64,000 bases of DNA, from positions 1-64,000 of the forward strand of contig JBGSHY010000070.1 in the NCBI GenBank assembly GCA_041751995.1. The letters run 5' to 3'. The position numbers were made by a program, and so were the translations under genes. Under the pieces are notes generated by a model. The model was not told where the DNA came from. It did no database searches and worked only from the letters and a program-made list of their open reading frames with translations. The stretch is from JANMEX01 sp041751995. Lineage in GTDB: Bacteria; Pseudomonadota; Alphaproteobacteria; Rhizobiales; Rhizobiaceae. Positions 17,503 through 26,235 of the stretch are shown here, piece by piece; positions within the stretch are counted from its first letter, which is position 1, and every line of letters starts with the position of its first letter.

Positions 17503-18110
17503 TCGAGACGCTGCGCTACGAGCCGGGACAAGGATGCATCCGCGCCGGCCGCCATCTCGACAGGCTGACGGAGTCTTCTCGCCATTTTCATCGCACGTTT
17601 GATCGCAATGAAGCGGCGCAATTGCTGGCTGGCATCCCGGCAGAGAAGACGCTGAGGGTCCGCCTGTTCCTAGACCAACAGGATAGGCTCTCCTGCACGA
17701 TGCACGATTTCACGCCAGTGCCAGAGGGCACTGTTTGGAAAGTCGCCATTGCCAAAACAAAACTTGACAGCACGGACCCATTGCTCGCCCACAAGACATC
17801 GCGACGGGAGTTGTATGAAGCGGCGCGCGCCGAATTCCCTGCAGGTCAAGCTGACGAAGTGCTGATGGAAAACGAAAAGGGCTTCCTCTGCGAAGGGACC
17901 ATCACCAGCCTGTTCATCAACCGGGGAAGCGAGTTCATCACCCCGCGTCTGTCACACGGACTGCTGCGCGGTGTGTTGCGCCAGGAATTGCTCGACACCG
18001 GATTGGCGTTTGAAGGCGATTTGACGCGTGGCGATCTTGCTACCGGCGCGATATTTGTCGGCAATTCGCTGCGCGGCCTGATCCCGGCGAAATTGATCGA
18101 GAGTGCATGA
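17451..18110 (+). CDS. pabC: Aminotransferase class IV, probable aminodeoxychorismate lyase
   Basis: 219-residue PLP protein expected to cleave aminodeoxychorismate to p-aminobenzoate and pyruvate. The PLP lysine lies in HKTSRRELYEAA and the cofactor-binding ExxxCEGTITSLF segment is intact. Its linkage to pabB by a 52-base overlap supports PabC rather than a branched-chain aminotransferase. It overlaps the next gene by 4 bases (ATGA), so three genes appear coupled. Confidence 0.82.
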   Translation: MPAESTVRSRSDHDFGLIETLRYEPGQGCIRAGRHLDRLTESSRHFHRTFDRNEAAQLLAGIPAEKTLRVRLFLDQQDRLSCTMHDFTPVPEGTVWKVAIAKTKLDSTDPLLAHKTSRRELYEAARAEFPAGQADEVLMENEKGFLCEGTITSLFINRGSEFITPRLSHGLLRGVLRQELLDTGLAFEGDLTRGDLATGAIFVGNSLRGLIPAKLIESA

Positions 18111-19027
18111 TGTCGGAACCGAAAATCCACACACCTTATGACGGCAGCTCCAAACCCTTCACCATTGGCCTGAAGCCGCTCAATGTCAGCCAATGGATCG
18201 AAGTTGATCGGCACTTGCCGGGCTATCTCGATGAGAAAGCGCATCTGGCGGCGACCATTCCTGAAAAGGTCATTGTCTCGCAGGATAGCTCGCTGGCCGC
18301 CCAGATCGAAATCCGAGACCTGTTGGCGGATCATGTCGTCTCCAATTTTGCGGATGTCTATTCGCGGTCCGGCGACGTCATCACGGTCAAGCCTGCGGGC
18401 CGTACTGTTGATCTCAACGCCACGGACTTCCCGCCGATCCATGTCGCGGCAAGACTTGTGCAGGAAGATTTGGTTCTGATGACCAAGGGAGCGGAAGGCT
18501 GGCAGATGGCGGCAGCTTCTGTTTGTTTCCCGTCGGCCTGGACACTGCAGGAAAAGTTCGGCAGACCGATGCACGTCATCCACAGACCGGTGCCGGGCTT
18601 CAGCGAAGGCACGCGCAATGCGGGTCTGATCGAGCGCATGTTCGACAATCTGAGCCCGGCGCAGCCGGTCATCCGCTGGAACTGGTCGCTCTATGGCGAT
18701 GACCGGCTTTACCATCCGGTGTCGGACAAGGGCATGAAACGCCGGTTCGGTGACGAAATTGAACCCCAAAACATCAAGTTGCGGCTGGAGCGCCAAACGC
18801 TGCGCAAACTGCCGATAAGTGGCGGCATGGTGTTCACCATCCGCATTCACGTTGACCCGTTGGAAGCGCTTGAAAACCATCCCGAAGGGCCTGCGCTCGC
18901 CGCCTCCATCGCCGAACAGGTCGAGGCGCTTTCGCCCGAAGAAATCGCCTACAAGGGCCTCGCAGACGAGCGCGAACGGCTGACCAAGCGCCTCATTTCG
19001 ATCGCGGGGTTGCCGCCGAAGGTCTGA
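18107..19027 (+). CDS. DUF3445, haem-dependent oxidative N-demethylase-like protein
   Basis: 306 residues matching the DUF3445 family, whose characterised member is the alpha subunit of haem-dependent oxidative N-demethylase (dimethylamine oxidation). Visible segments include AAASVCFPSAWTLQEKFGRPM, IHRPVPGFSEGT and RLERQTLRKLPISGGMVFTIR, which are conserved across the family. The partner subunits are not present, so the substrate here is unknown. It starts inside the pabC stop codon and belongs to that operon. Confidence 0.8.
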   Translation: MMSEPKIHTPYDGSSKPFTIGLKPLNVSQWIEVDRHLPGYLDEKAHLAATIPEKVIVSQDSSLAAQIEIRDLLADHVVSNFADVYSRSGDVITVKPAGRTVDLNATDFPPIHVAARLVQEDLVLMTKGAEGWQMAAASVCFPSAWTLQEKFGRPMHVIHRPVPGFSEGTRNAGLIERMFDNLSPAQPVIRWNWSLYGDDRLYHPVSDKGMKRRFGDEIEPQNIKLRLERQTLRKLPISGGMVFTIRIHVDPLEALENHPEGPALAASIAEQVEALSPEEIAYKGLADERERLTKRLISIAGLPPKV

Positions 19028-19102
19028 GTGTGGTTTAAGGGGACGTGGCAAAAATGTGATGTTGCCGCCGTTTTCGCGCGTCCGCGTTCAGGAGAAGTTT
19101 AA

Positions 19103-20548
19103 TTGAAAGCATCGAAATGGCCGGTCCACGGCGAAATTACCGGTCCAATTGTCATGATCGGTTTCGGCTCTATAGGTCACGGAACAATCCCGCTGATTGA
19201 ACGCCATTTCAAATTCGACAAGTCCCGAATGGTCGTCATTGACCCCAACAACGAAGACAAGCATCTGCTTGACGAGCGCGGGATCGCTTTCAAACAAACT
19301 GCCATCACCCACGAAAACTACCGCAAGGTTTTGACTCCGCTTTTGACCAACGGCCCCGGCCAGGGCTTCTGCGTCAATCTGTCGGTCGACACAGGTTCGC
19401 TCGACATCATGAAACTATGCCGCGAACTCGGCGTGCTTTATGTCGATACGGTCATCGAGCCATGGGTCGGTTTTTACTACAACAAGAACGCCGACAATGG
19501 TTCGCGCACCAACTACGCTCTGCGTGAAACGGTCAAGAAGGAACGCAAAGCCAACCCCGGCGGCACCACTGCGGTCTCTTGCTGCGGCGCAAATCCCGGC
19601 ATGGTCTCCTGGTTCGTGAAGAAGGCGCTGGTTGATCTGGCAGCCGAGCTTGATCCAAAGCTCAAGGAGCCGAAATACAACGACCGCAAGGCCTGGGCCA
19701 AGCTGATGCAGAAGCTCGGCGTCAAGGGCGTGCACATTGCCGAACGCGACACGCAGCGGACCATCAACCCCAAGCCCTTCGGCGAGTTCCACAACACCTG
19801 GTCAGTTGAGGGCTTCATCTCCGAAGGCCTGCAACCGGCGGAATTGGGCTGGGGCACGCACGAGAAATGGAAGCCGAAGAATGCCAAGGGGCACAAAAAG
19901 GGCTCCAAGTGCGGCATCTATCTGGAGCAGCCGGGCGCGACGACGCAAGTGCGCACCTGGTGCCCGACGCTTGGCGCGCAGTTCGGCCTTCTGGTTACCC
20001 ACAACGAGGCGATATCAATCGCCGACTATTACACGGTCAAAGGCGAAGACAGGAAAGCCGAATTCCGGCCAACCGCGCACTATGCCTACCATCCGTGCAA
20101 TTCGGCAGTCGTCTCTCTGGACGAGATGTTCGGCAATGCTGGGACGAAACAGGCCAAGACCCATGTGCTGCATCCCGAGGAAATTCTCGACGGAGCGGAC
20201 GAGCTTGGCGTGCTGCTCTACGGCCACAAGAAAAACGCTTATTGGTTCGGCTCGACCTTGGCAGTTGAAGAAGCCACAAAGCTGGCCCCGCTTCAAAACG
20301 CCACCGGGCTGCAGGTGACGTCCGCAGTCCTGGCAGGCATGGTCTGGGCACTGGAAAACCCGAAGGCGGGCATAGTCGAGTCCGACGAGATGGACTACCG
20401 GCGCTGCCTTGAAATCCAGAAGCCGTATCTTGGCAAGCTGAAGGGCTATTACACCGACTGGACCCCACTCGAAGGCCGTCCGGGCCTGTTCAAGGAAAAC
20501 ATCGACCAAAATGACCCTTGGCAATTCCGCAACGTGCTGGTTCAATGA
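19103..20548 (+). CDS. hss: Homospermidine synthase
   Basis: 481-residue NAD-dependent enzyme making sym-homospermidine from putrescine, the main polyamine of many alphaproteobacteria. The N-terminal Rossmann motif reads IVMIGFGSIGHGTIPLIERHF in two parts (residues about 14-34). DTVIEPW and the conserved CCGANPGMVSWFVKKAL follow. The TTG at 19103 is used as start because AGGAG lies eight bases upstream and no ATG fits. It pairs functionally with odc2, which supplies putrescine. Confidence 0.93.
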   Translation: MKASKWPVHGEITGPIVMIGFGSIGHGTIPLIERHFKFDKSRMVVIDPNNEDKHLLDERGIAFKQTAITHENYRKVLTPLLTNGPGQGFCVNLSVDTGSLDIMKLCRELGVLYVDTVIEPWVGFYYNKNADNGSRTNYALRETVKKERKANPGGTTAVSCCGANPGMVSWFVKKALVDLAAELDPKLKEPKYNDRKAWAKLMQKLGVKGVHIAERDTQRTINPKPFGEFHNTWSVEGFISEGLQPAELGWGTHEKWKPKNAKGHKKGSKCGIYLEQPGATTQVRTWCPTLGAQFGLLVTHNEAISIADYYTVKGEDRKAEFRPTAHYAYHPCNSAVVSLDEMFGNAGTKQAKTHVLHPEEILDGADELGVLLYGHKKNAYWFGSTLAVEEATKLAPLQNATGLQVTSAVLAGMVWALENPKAGIVESDEMDYRRCLEIQKPYLGKLKGYYTDWTPLEGRPGLFKENIDQNDPWQFRNVLVQ

Positions 20549-20663
20549 GTGATTGAAATAGGGGCTGTAATGGATGAATATCCGTCACAGCCTTGTTTTC
20601 GCCGGTTTGGCGTGCTGCAAGGCTGTCATGCCCGCAAAGGCGGCGAAGTGGGGAGTTTATGAG

Positions 20664-21101
20664 ATGACCAAGCGTTTTGGATATGCCGTTTTGGTGCTTT
20701 CCGGATTTTTGGCTTCATGCCAGACGTTTGACGTGAATACCGGACCGCGAATGTCGGCGCCAAAGCCAGCCGGAATTGACGGTGAGTGGGTTGATTCTCG
20801 CGGCATCAACACAGCGACGTTCACGGGCGGCACGTTCACATCCTTTGCCACCGACACCGGCAAGGTCGCGGCCCGCGGATCCTATACCTATCGCGATCAG
20901 CAGAATGTGGACCTCGCCTTTACCTCAATGATCCGCAATACGACTGTCAACGCAGCCTGCCTGGTGGTCATGCCGAGCCAGATGAACTGCACCACCTCAT
21001 CCGGCGCAACGTTCACACTGGTGCGCAAGGCGGCAACGCCCGGCGGTGCACAGGTCATGTCCGCGCCAACCCCGGTGGTGCGGCCGGTCATCCAAGGCTG
21101 A
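20664..21101 (+). CDS. omp10: Omp10-like outer-membrane lipoprotein
   Basis: 145-residue lipoprotein precursor. The signal ends in a lipobox (FLASC) with the lipidated Cys at residue 20. The mature part contains a small beta-barrel of the Brucella Omp10/Omp19 and protease-inhibitor type: GEWVDSRG, FTGGTFTSFATDTG, GSYTYRDQQNVDL, MNCTTSSGATFTL. The start ATG at 20664 has GGGAG upstream; an upstream ATG at 20574 would add 30 residues and spoil the signal peptide. A strong terminator follows. Confidence 0.85.
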   Translation: MTKRFGYAVLVLSGFLASCQTFDVNTGPRMSAPKPAGIDGEWVDSRGINTATFTGGTFTSFATDTGKVAARGSYTYRDQQNVDLAFTSMIRNTTVNAACLVVMPSQMNCTTSSGATFTLVRKAATPGGAQVMSAPTPVVRPVIQG

Positions 21102-21130
21102 TTGACGGTAAATCAAGTGCTTTTTGAAAA

Positions 21131-21155
21131 GGCCCGCAACGCGGGCCTTTTTCTT
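21131..21155 (+). terminator. Rho-independent terminator after omp10
   Basis: GGCCCGC and GCGGGCC pair around AAC and are followed by a run of five T, 29 bases after the omp10 stop. Confidence 0.9.
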
Positions 21156-21223
21156 GTTGATCTCGCGCATTGAAATGTTGCGTTCAGCCGCTAAGTTCCG
21201 CCCCAGCAAAAGGACGGCAATTC

Positions 21224-22288
21224 ATGGAACTCACCACGACACTCGACCGCACCAAATCGCGCGCGCTTGGCGTTCTTCCGGCGGATCATCCGCCAGTCAA
21301 GATTGGCAAGGTCGGTGTGATGCTGGTCAATCTTGGCACGCCGGACGGAACCGATCCGGTGTCCATGCGGCGTTATTTGAAAGAGTTTCTTTCCGACAGA
21401 CGCGTCATCGAATGGTCCCGGCTGTTCTGGTATCCGATCCTTTACGGCATTGTATTGAACACCCGCCCGAAGAAATCGGGCAAGGCCTACGAGCAAATTT
21501 GGAACAAGGAATTGAATGAATCGCCGCTGCGCACGTTTACAAGGGCGCAAGGCGACAAGCTGGCGGCAGCACTCAAGGATCATGACCATGTGATCGTCGA
21601 TTGGGCAATGCGCTACGGCAACCCGTCAATGGAAAGCGTGCTGACGAAACTGCGCGAACAGGGCTGCGAGCGTGTGCTCTGCTTCCCGCTCTATCCGCAA
21701 TATGCAGCAGCAACCACGGCATCGGTCAACGACAAGTTTTTTGAGGCGCTGGTGAAAACCCGCTACATGCCCGCCGTGCGCACTGTGCCGCAGTATCACG
21801 ACGAACCTGTTTATATTGAAGCGCTGGCCCGCTCGATCGAGAAACATCTGGCAAGCCTGAGTTTCGAGCCGGAGATCGTTATTGCCTCCTATCACGGCAT
21901 TCCTCAGAGCTACTTCAAAAAGGGCGACCCCTATCACTGCCATTGCATGAAGACGACGAGACTGTTGCGCGAGCGCCTTGGCTGGTCGAAGGAAAAGTTG
22001 ATCACGACGTTCCAGTCGCGCTTTGGCCCGGAAGAATGGCTGCAGCCCTACACCGACAAGACGGTGGAGAAACTGGCCAAGGAAGGTGTCAAATCAATCG
22101 CCGTTTTCAATCCCGGATTTGCCTCGGACTGTCTTGAAACGCTGGAGGAAATCGCCGGCGAAGCAGGCGAGATTTTCCACCATGCAGGCGGGGTCAATTT
22201 CAGCCATATTCCGTGTCTCAATGACTCCGAAGATGGCATGGCGGTCATCGAGCACATGGTGCGTCGCGAACTGCAAGGCTGGATATAA
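21224..22288 (+). CDS. hemH: Ferrochelatase
   Basis: 354-residue enzyme inserting Fe2+ into protoporphyrin IX, the last step of haem synthesis. The catalytic His is in the SYHGIPQSYFKKGDPYHCHC region, the N-terminal signature is VMLVNLGTPDGTD, and the C-terminal NPGFASDCLETLEEI is diagnostic. The ATG at 21224 with AGGA nine bases upstream fits the family N-terminus better than the ATG at 21170, which begins close behind the omp10 terminator. Confidence 0.93.
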   Translation: MELTTTLDRTKSRALGVLPADHPPVKIGKVGVMLVNLGTPDGTDPVSMRRYLKEFLSDRRVIEWSRLFWYPILYGIVLNTRPKKSGKAYEQIWNKELNESPLRTFTRAQGDKLAAALKDHDHVIVDWAMRYGNPSMESVLTKLREQGCERVLCFPLYPQYAAATTASVNDKFFEALVKTRYMPAVRTVPQYHDEPVYIEALARSIEKHLASLSFEPEIVIASYHGIPQSYFKKGDPYHCHCMKTTRLLRERLGWSKEKLITTFQSRFGPEEWLQPYTDKTVEKLAKEGVKSIAVFNPGFASDCLETLEEIAGEAGEIFHHAGGVNFSHIPCLNDSEDGMAVIEHMVRRELQGWI

Positions 22289-22471
22289 GTCTTCGGCGCG
22301 CTGATCGAACCGTTTCAACTCGGATTGTTGTCATTAACCTGGCATAAACCGCGCACACTGATGTTGCGCGGCGAAGTCTGCTATTGTGCCAAAGCAATTG
22401 AATCGCACAGCTCCAATACCCAATTGATTCCAAACGTGGCGCAAAGGCGCCGCTGACAAGAGGCGGGAAAC

Positions 22472-23455
22472 ATGTTCCAGGGATTTGACATCATTATTCC
22501 AATACTCGTCGTATTGGCTTTTCTGTTTCTGTTTGCCGGTGTCAAAACCGTGCCGCAGGGTTTCAACTACACAGTCGAGCGGTTTGGACGATACACCCGG
22601 ACGCTGACGCCGGGCCTCAACCTGATTGTTCCCTTCGTCGACCGCATCGGCGCGAAAATGAACATGATGGAACAGGTGATGGATGTTCCGACCCAGGAAG
22701 TCATCACCAAGGACAACGCCTCGGTCGCCGTCGACGGCGTCGCTTTCTTCCAGGTGCTGAACGCGCCGCAAGCTGCCTATCAGGTGGCCAACCTGCAGAA
22801 TGCCATTTTGAACCTGACCATGACCAACATTCGAACCGTCATGGGTTCGATGGACCTTGACGAGCTTTTGTCCAACCGCGACGCCATCAACGGCCGGCTG
22901 CTCAACGTGGTTGATGAAGCCGCCCATCCGTGGGGCATCAAGATGACCCGCGTTGAAATCAAGGACATCAACCCGCCAAAGGATCTGGTCGAATCGATGG
23001 GCCGCCAGATGAAGGCCGAGCGTGACAAACGCGCGCAGATTCTCGATGCCGAAGGCGAGCGCGCCGCGCAGATCCTGCGCGCCGAAGGCCTGAAGCAGAG
23101 CCAGATTCTCGAAGCCGAAGGCAAGCGCGAAGCTTCGTTCCGCGACGCCGAGGCCCGCGAGCGTCTGGCGGAAGCCGAAGCCAAGGCAACCGAAATGGTC
23201 TCGATGGCCATCGCCAAGGGCGACGTGCAGGCGATCAACTATTTCGTTGCGCAGAAATACACCGAAGCCATGGCCAAGATCGGCTCGGCGCCAAACAGCA
23301 AGATTGTTCTGATGCCGATGGAAGCCTCCTCGCTGATCGGTTCTCTCGGCGGCATCAGCGCTATTGCCCGCGAAGTGTTCGGCTCCAATGAAGCGCCGAA
23401 ATCAACCCCGCCGACCGCGCCGCGCAACCGCATTCCGCCGACCGGCGGCGCTTGA
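22472..23455 (+). CDS. qmcA: SPFH/band-7 protein (QmcA/paraslipin type)
   Basis: 327 residues: one N-terminal transmembrane helix (about 5-25), the band-7 domain (VPQGFNYTVERFGRYTRTLTPGLN onward), then an Ala/Glu/Arg-rich coiled coil (about 175-245) and a Pro-rich end. Such proteins form ring-shaped membrane scaffolds that protect or organise proteases and other membrane proteins. The NfeD gene 16 bases downstream is the usual partner. Confidence 0.9.
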   Translation: MFQGFDIIIPILVVLAFLFLFAGVKTVPQGFNYTVERFGRYTRTLTPGLNLIVPFVDRIGAKMNMMEQVMDVPTQEVITKDNASVAVDGVAFFQVLNAPQAAYQVANLQNAILNLTMTNIRTVMGSMDLDELLSNRDAINGRLLNVVDEAAHPWGIKMTRVEIKDINPPKDLVESMGRQMKAERDKRAQILDAEGERAAQILRAEGLKQSQILEAEGKREASFRDAEARERLAEAEAKATEMVSMAIAKGDVQAINYFVAQKYTEAMAKIGSAPNSKIVLMPMEASSLIGSLGGISAIAREVFGSNEAPKSTPPTAPRNRIPPTGGA

Positions 23456-23471
23456 AAAGGACTGACGTCAA

Positions 23472-23927
23472 ATGATCGCTCGTATCGTGGGTGAACTTGG
23501 CCCCTGGAACTGGGTCGCCATCGGCCTTGTCCTCCTGGTCATGGAAATAGCCTTGCCCGGCGTGTTCCTGCTGTGGTTCGGCATGGCGGCCATCGTTGTC
23601 GGCGCCTTGTCGATCATGTTCCACAATGCGGCCTTCTGGCCTTGGGAAGCGCAGATCGTCATCTTCCTGATCCTGTCGCTGGTGATGGCCTATTTCGGCA
23701 AGCGCATGATGGACAAGGGTGACGTGACTGACGAGCCGCTGCTCAACAAGCGCTCGGAGCAGTTGATCGGCCGTACGGCGACACTGGGCGAACCGATCAG
23801 GGAAGGCTACGGCCGCATCCGCCTTGATGACTCGCAGTGGCGTGTCAAAGGCCCCGACCTGCCCGCCGGTGCGCGGGTGAAAATTTCGGCGGTGGATGGC
23901 GGAGAACTGGTCGTCGAAGCGGCTTAA
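23472..23927 (+). CDS. NfeD-family membrane protein
   Basis: 151 residues with two to three transmembrane helices (about 13-75) and a C-terminal OB-fold domain (LIGRTATLGEPIREGYGRIRLDDSQWRVKGPDLPAGARVKI), the short NfeD1b architecture without a ClpP-like protease. It is encoded directly after the band-7 partner, with which it likely forms a membrane complex. Confidence 0.9.
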   Translation: MIARIVGELGPWNWVAIGLVLLVMEIALPGVFLLWFGMAAIVVGALSIMFHNAAFWPWEAQIVIFLILSLVMAYFGKRMMDKGDVTDEPLLNKRSEQLIGRTATLGEPIREGYGRIRLDDSQWRVKGPDLPAGARVKISAVDGGELVVEAA

Positions 23928-23962
23928 CCGGCCACCAGCGGCATCTCGATGATAAAATATTG

Positions 23963-24006
23963 ATGGCCGGGACCGGCGTGGCTTGAACCGCGCCGGTTCC
24001 GGCCAT
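23963..24006. repeat. 16-bp near-perfect inverted repeat (hairpin)
   Basis: Left arm 23963-23978 and right arm 23991-24006 pair at 15 of 16 positions (ATGGCCGG-ACCGGCG type), with a 12-base loop. No T-tract follows on either strand. It sits between nfeD and the next gene and may be a terminator, an RNA-end stabiliser or a REP-like element. Confidence 0.7.
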
Positions 24007-24045
24007 AGACATTATGCACTGGCGTAACTGTTCGGGCACCTATCC

Positions 24046-25089
24046 ATGGCAGAAGAGTTTTCCGGCAAGACAAAAGGCTGGCTGTCAAGACTGCCGCGCT
24101 GGGCGCGCATTTTGTTGCTTGGCCTTTTATCGGTGCTCATTACCAAAGCCTATGAGACGCTGGTCGACGGACAAACGCTGGAGAGGGCAGTCGCCTACCA
24201 AGAGCAGGCGCTATCCAGCTTGCAGACTGTGACGCCGCAGGCGACATGGCTGCTTTTCCGCCAATCGCTTGGCTATAACAACAACGCGGCGCTGAAGAGC
24301 AGCAAATCCTATCAGGACGCGCTCAAGCGATGCCGCGAAATCGGCGGCCAGCAGCTGGTCGGCTATCTCGAAAGACATCCGGAAATCGGCGCTCTGCAAG
24401 TGCGTGGGGATGGTGAAGCCCTTTGCATCCCAGCATTGAAGCTGCTGCAGCCTGGTGAAGAAGCGCCATTCATTCCCGGCGAGAAACCGGATGGCTTGGC
24501 TCGCCTGCCCGCAGACGAAGCCTTGCGCCTGCCTCTGGTCCAGGGGCTTTGCAAAATGGCCTATGATTTCGCCGATCTTGCCCAAACCGAATGCATGAAG
24601 GCATCGACCGGCTCGGTAGCCGGGTGGGGGCAGGCCGTTTTCAGCGCCTCCAACGGCGTCGACTACACGATTGGCCGGCTGACGGTCAAAGCATTCGCTC
24701 CGGCAGCGGCGTTGGCCGACATTGTCCGCCACAACTACATCGACTGGAGCCCCGGCGTGATATTCCGCGTCGTTTTGCTGGTTCTTGGCCTTGCCGTTTC
24801 CGTGTGGCTGGCGGAGAAAATGCTGGACGCGTTCGGCGTCAATCTTGTGACGCTTGCAGCGTCTGCAGCCTTTGTCCCGGCATTTGCCATAATTTTCGCC
24901 ACTTTAGGCGCAGTCCTGTCCTGGTATGCCGCAGCAGCAGCGCTCTACATCGGCCAGAGTTTCGTCAAGCTGATCCTGATACCGCTGGCAGTAACGGGTG
25001 GCTTCCTGACCACAACCGCGTTCGGCGCATTTCTTGAAGCGGGCAAGCACCAGACCACCAAGCTGGCGAGCAAAAAGCTCGACATTTGA
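24046..25089 (+). CDS. Membrane protein of unknown family
   Basis: 347 residues, not recognised. One transmembrane helix lies near the N-terminus (about 20-37). A long soluble, probably periplasmic segment of about 200 residues follows, with several Cys (LKRCREIG, EALCIPALK, LCKMAYD, QTECMKA). Three or four hydrophobic helices form the C-terminal third (about 240-330). The charge pattern suggests the N-terminus is cytosolic. Codon use is like that of its neighbours. It could be in one transcript with the band-7/NfeD pair, but a long hairpin separates them. Confidence 0.6.
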   Translation: MAEEFSGKTKGWLSRLPRWARILLLGLLSVLITKAYETLVDGQTLERAVAYQEQALSSLQTVTPQATWLLFRQSLGYNNNAALKSSKSYQDALKRCREIGGQQLVGYLERHPEIGALQVRGDGEALCIPALKLLQPGEEAPFIPGEKPDGLARLPADEALRLPLVQGLCKMAYDFADLAQTECMKASTGSVAGWGQAVFSASNGVDYTIGRLTVKAFAPAAALADIVRHNYIDWSPGVIFRVVLLVLGLAVSVWLAEKMLDAFGVNLVTLAASAAFVPAFAIIFATLGAVLSWYAAAAALYIGQSFVKLILIPLAVTGGFLTTTAFGAFLEAGKHQTTKLASKKLDI

Positions 25090-25109
25090 CAGGAATCGGC
25101 AGTCCGCAT

Positions 25110-26102
25110 TCAAGCCGCGCCAATTCGCAACAGATCGTGAATGTGGATGATGCCGACCGGGCGGTTGTTGTCGGTGACCATCAGGGCGGTAATGGCTGAT
25201 GCGTTGGCAATGTCGAGCGCCTTGGCGACAAGCATGTCCGGTTTGATGGTTTTCGGCGAACGCGTCATGACCTCATCCACAGACATGGAAAGCAGATCAA
25301 GATTGATTTTCCGGCGCAAGTCACCGTCGGTGATGATCCCGGTCAGCAATCCGTCGCCGGATACGACACCGACACAGCCAAAGCCCTTGCCGGTGATTTC
25401 CATGATCGCATCGCGCATGCCGGTGCCGGATTTTACCAGCGGGATGCGTTCATCGCGGTGCATGATGTCGCCGACATGCGTCAGACTTGCGCCGAGTTTG
25501 CCGCCAGGGTGGAACTTGTGAAAGTCGCCTGCGGTGAACCCGCGCGATTCCAAAAGCGCAACGGCCAATGCATCGCCGATGGCAAGCTGCATCAGTGTCG
25601 ACGTGGTCGGAGCAAGGCCATGCGGACAGGCTTCGACCGCTTTCGGCAGCTTCAGGACAACATCGGATTCGCGCGCCAACGTCGAGTTTGCCCCGGAAGT
25701 CACCGCAACCAACGGAATGCGATAGCGGCGCGAATAGGCGACGATGCCTTTCAGCTCCGCTGTTTCACCGGACCAGGACATCGCCAGGATCACGTCATCA
25801 TGGGCAATCATGCCCAGATCACCATGATTGGCTTCTGCCGGATGAACGAAAAAGGATGGCGTGCCAGTCGAAGCCAGCGTTGCCGCGATCTTGGAGCCGA
25901 TGTGGCCACTTTTGCCGACACCGGTGACAATCACCCGGCCCTTGCCTGCAGCCAGCGTCTGCACAGCAGCGGCAAATGGCTCGGCCAAACCATTGTCGAG
26001 CGCTTCGATCAGGCTGGTCAGGCCGCCAAGTTCAGCGGCGATGGTGCGCATGGCGCTCTTGGCGGCTTCGCTGGATAGGGATGACTTGGCTGTCGTGTTC
26101 AT
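25110..26102 (-). CDS. kdsD: Arabinose-5-phosphate isomerase (KpsF/GutQ family)
   Basis: 330 residues. An N-terminal SIS domain (about 40-180) carries VTGVGKSGHIGSKIAATLASTG and FVHPAEANHGDLGMI. Two C-terminal CBS domains follow (about 215-325). It interconverts ribulose-5-phosphate and arabinose-5-phosphate, the first step towards Kdo of lipopolysaccharide. It is divergent from an outer-membrane barrel gene, in keeping with an envelope locus. Confidence 0.9.
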   Translation of the reverse strand: MNTTAKSSLSSEAAKSAMRTIAAELGGLTSLIEALDNGLAEPFAAAVQTLAAGKGRVIVTGVGKSGHIGSKIAATLASTGTPSFFVHPAEANHGDLGMIAHDDVILAMSWSGETAELKGIVAYSRRYRIPLVAVTSGANSTLARESDVVLKLPKAVEACPHGLAPTTSTLMQLAIGDALAVALLESRGFTAGDFHKFHPGGKLGASLTHVGDIMHRDERIPLVKSGTGMRDAIMEITGKGFGCVGVVSGDGLLTGIITDGDLRRKINLDLLSMSVDEVMTRSPKTIKPDMLVAKALDIANASAITALMVTDNNRPVGIIHIHDLLRIGAA

Positions 26103-26181
26103 GCCGCTGGTTAAATCAACAGCGCGAAAAGTGCAAAGCCGATTTGAAAATCAAGCCAAAAGGACAATCCGAAACGAAGCG

Positions 26182-26189
26182 TTAACCAT
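26182..26189. promoter_or_regulatory. TTAACCAT, CtrA half-site-like octamer
   Basis: TTAACCAT lies in the divergent region between kdsD and the beta-barrel gene, 46 bases before the barrel start. It equals the half-site form of the CtrA motif; a single octamer is weak evidence. Confidence 0.25.
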
Positions 26190-26235
26190 GGGTGTTTACG
26201 TTTCGGTGACAGTTTCTGCATTTCCGAAGGTGGTT

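Noticed and set aside
25861..26235. N-terminal extension of the beta-barrel protein
   Set aside because: It is antisense to kdsD and lies ahead of a clear signal peptide starting at 26236.
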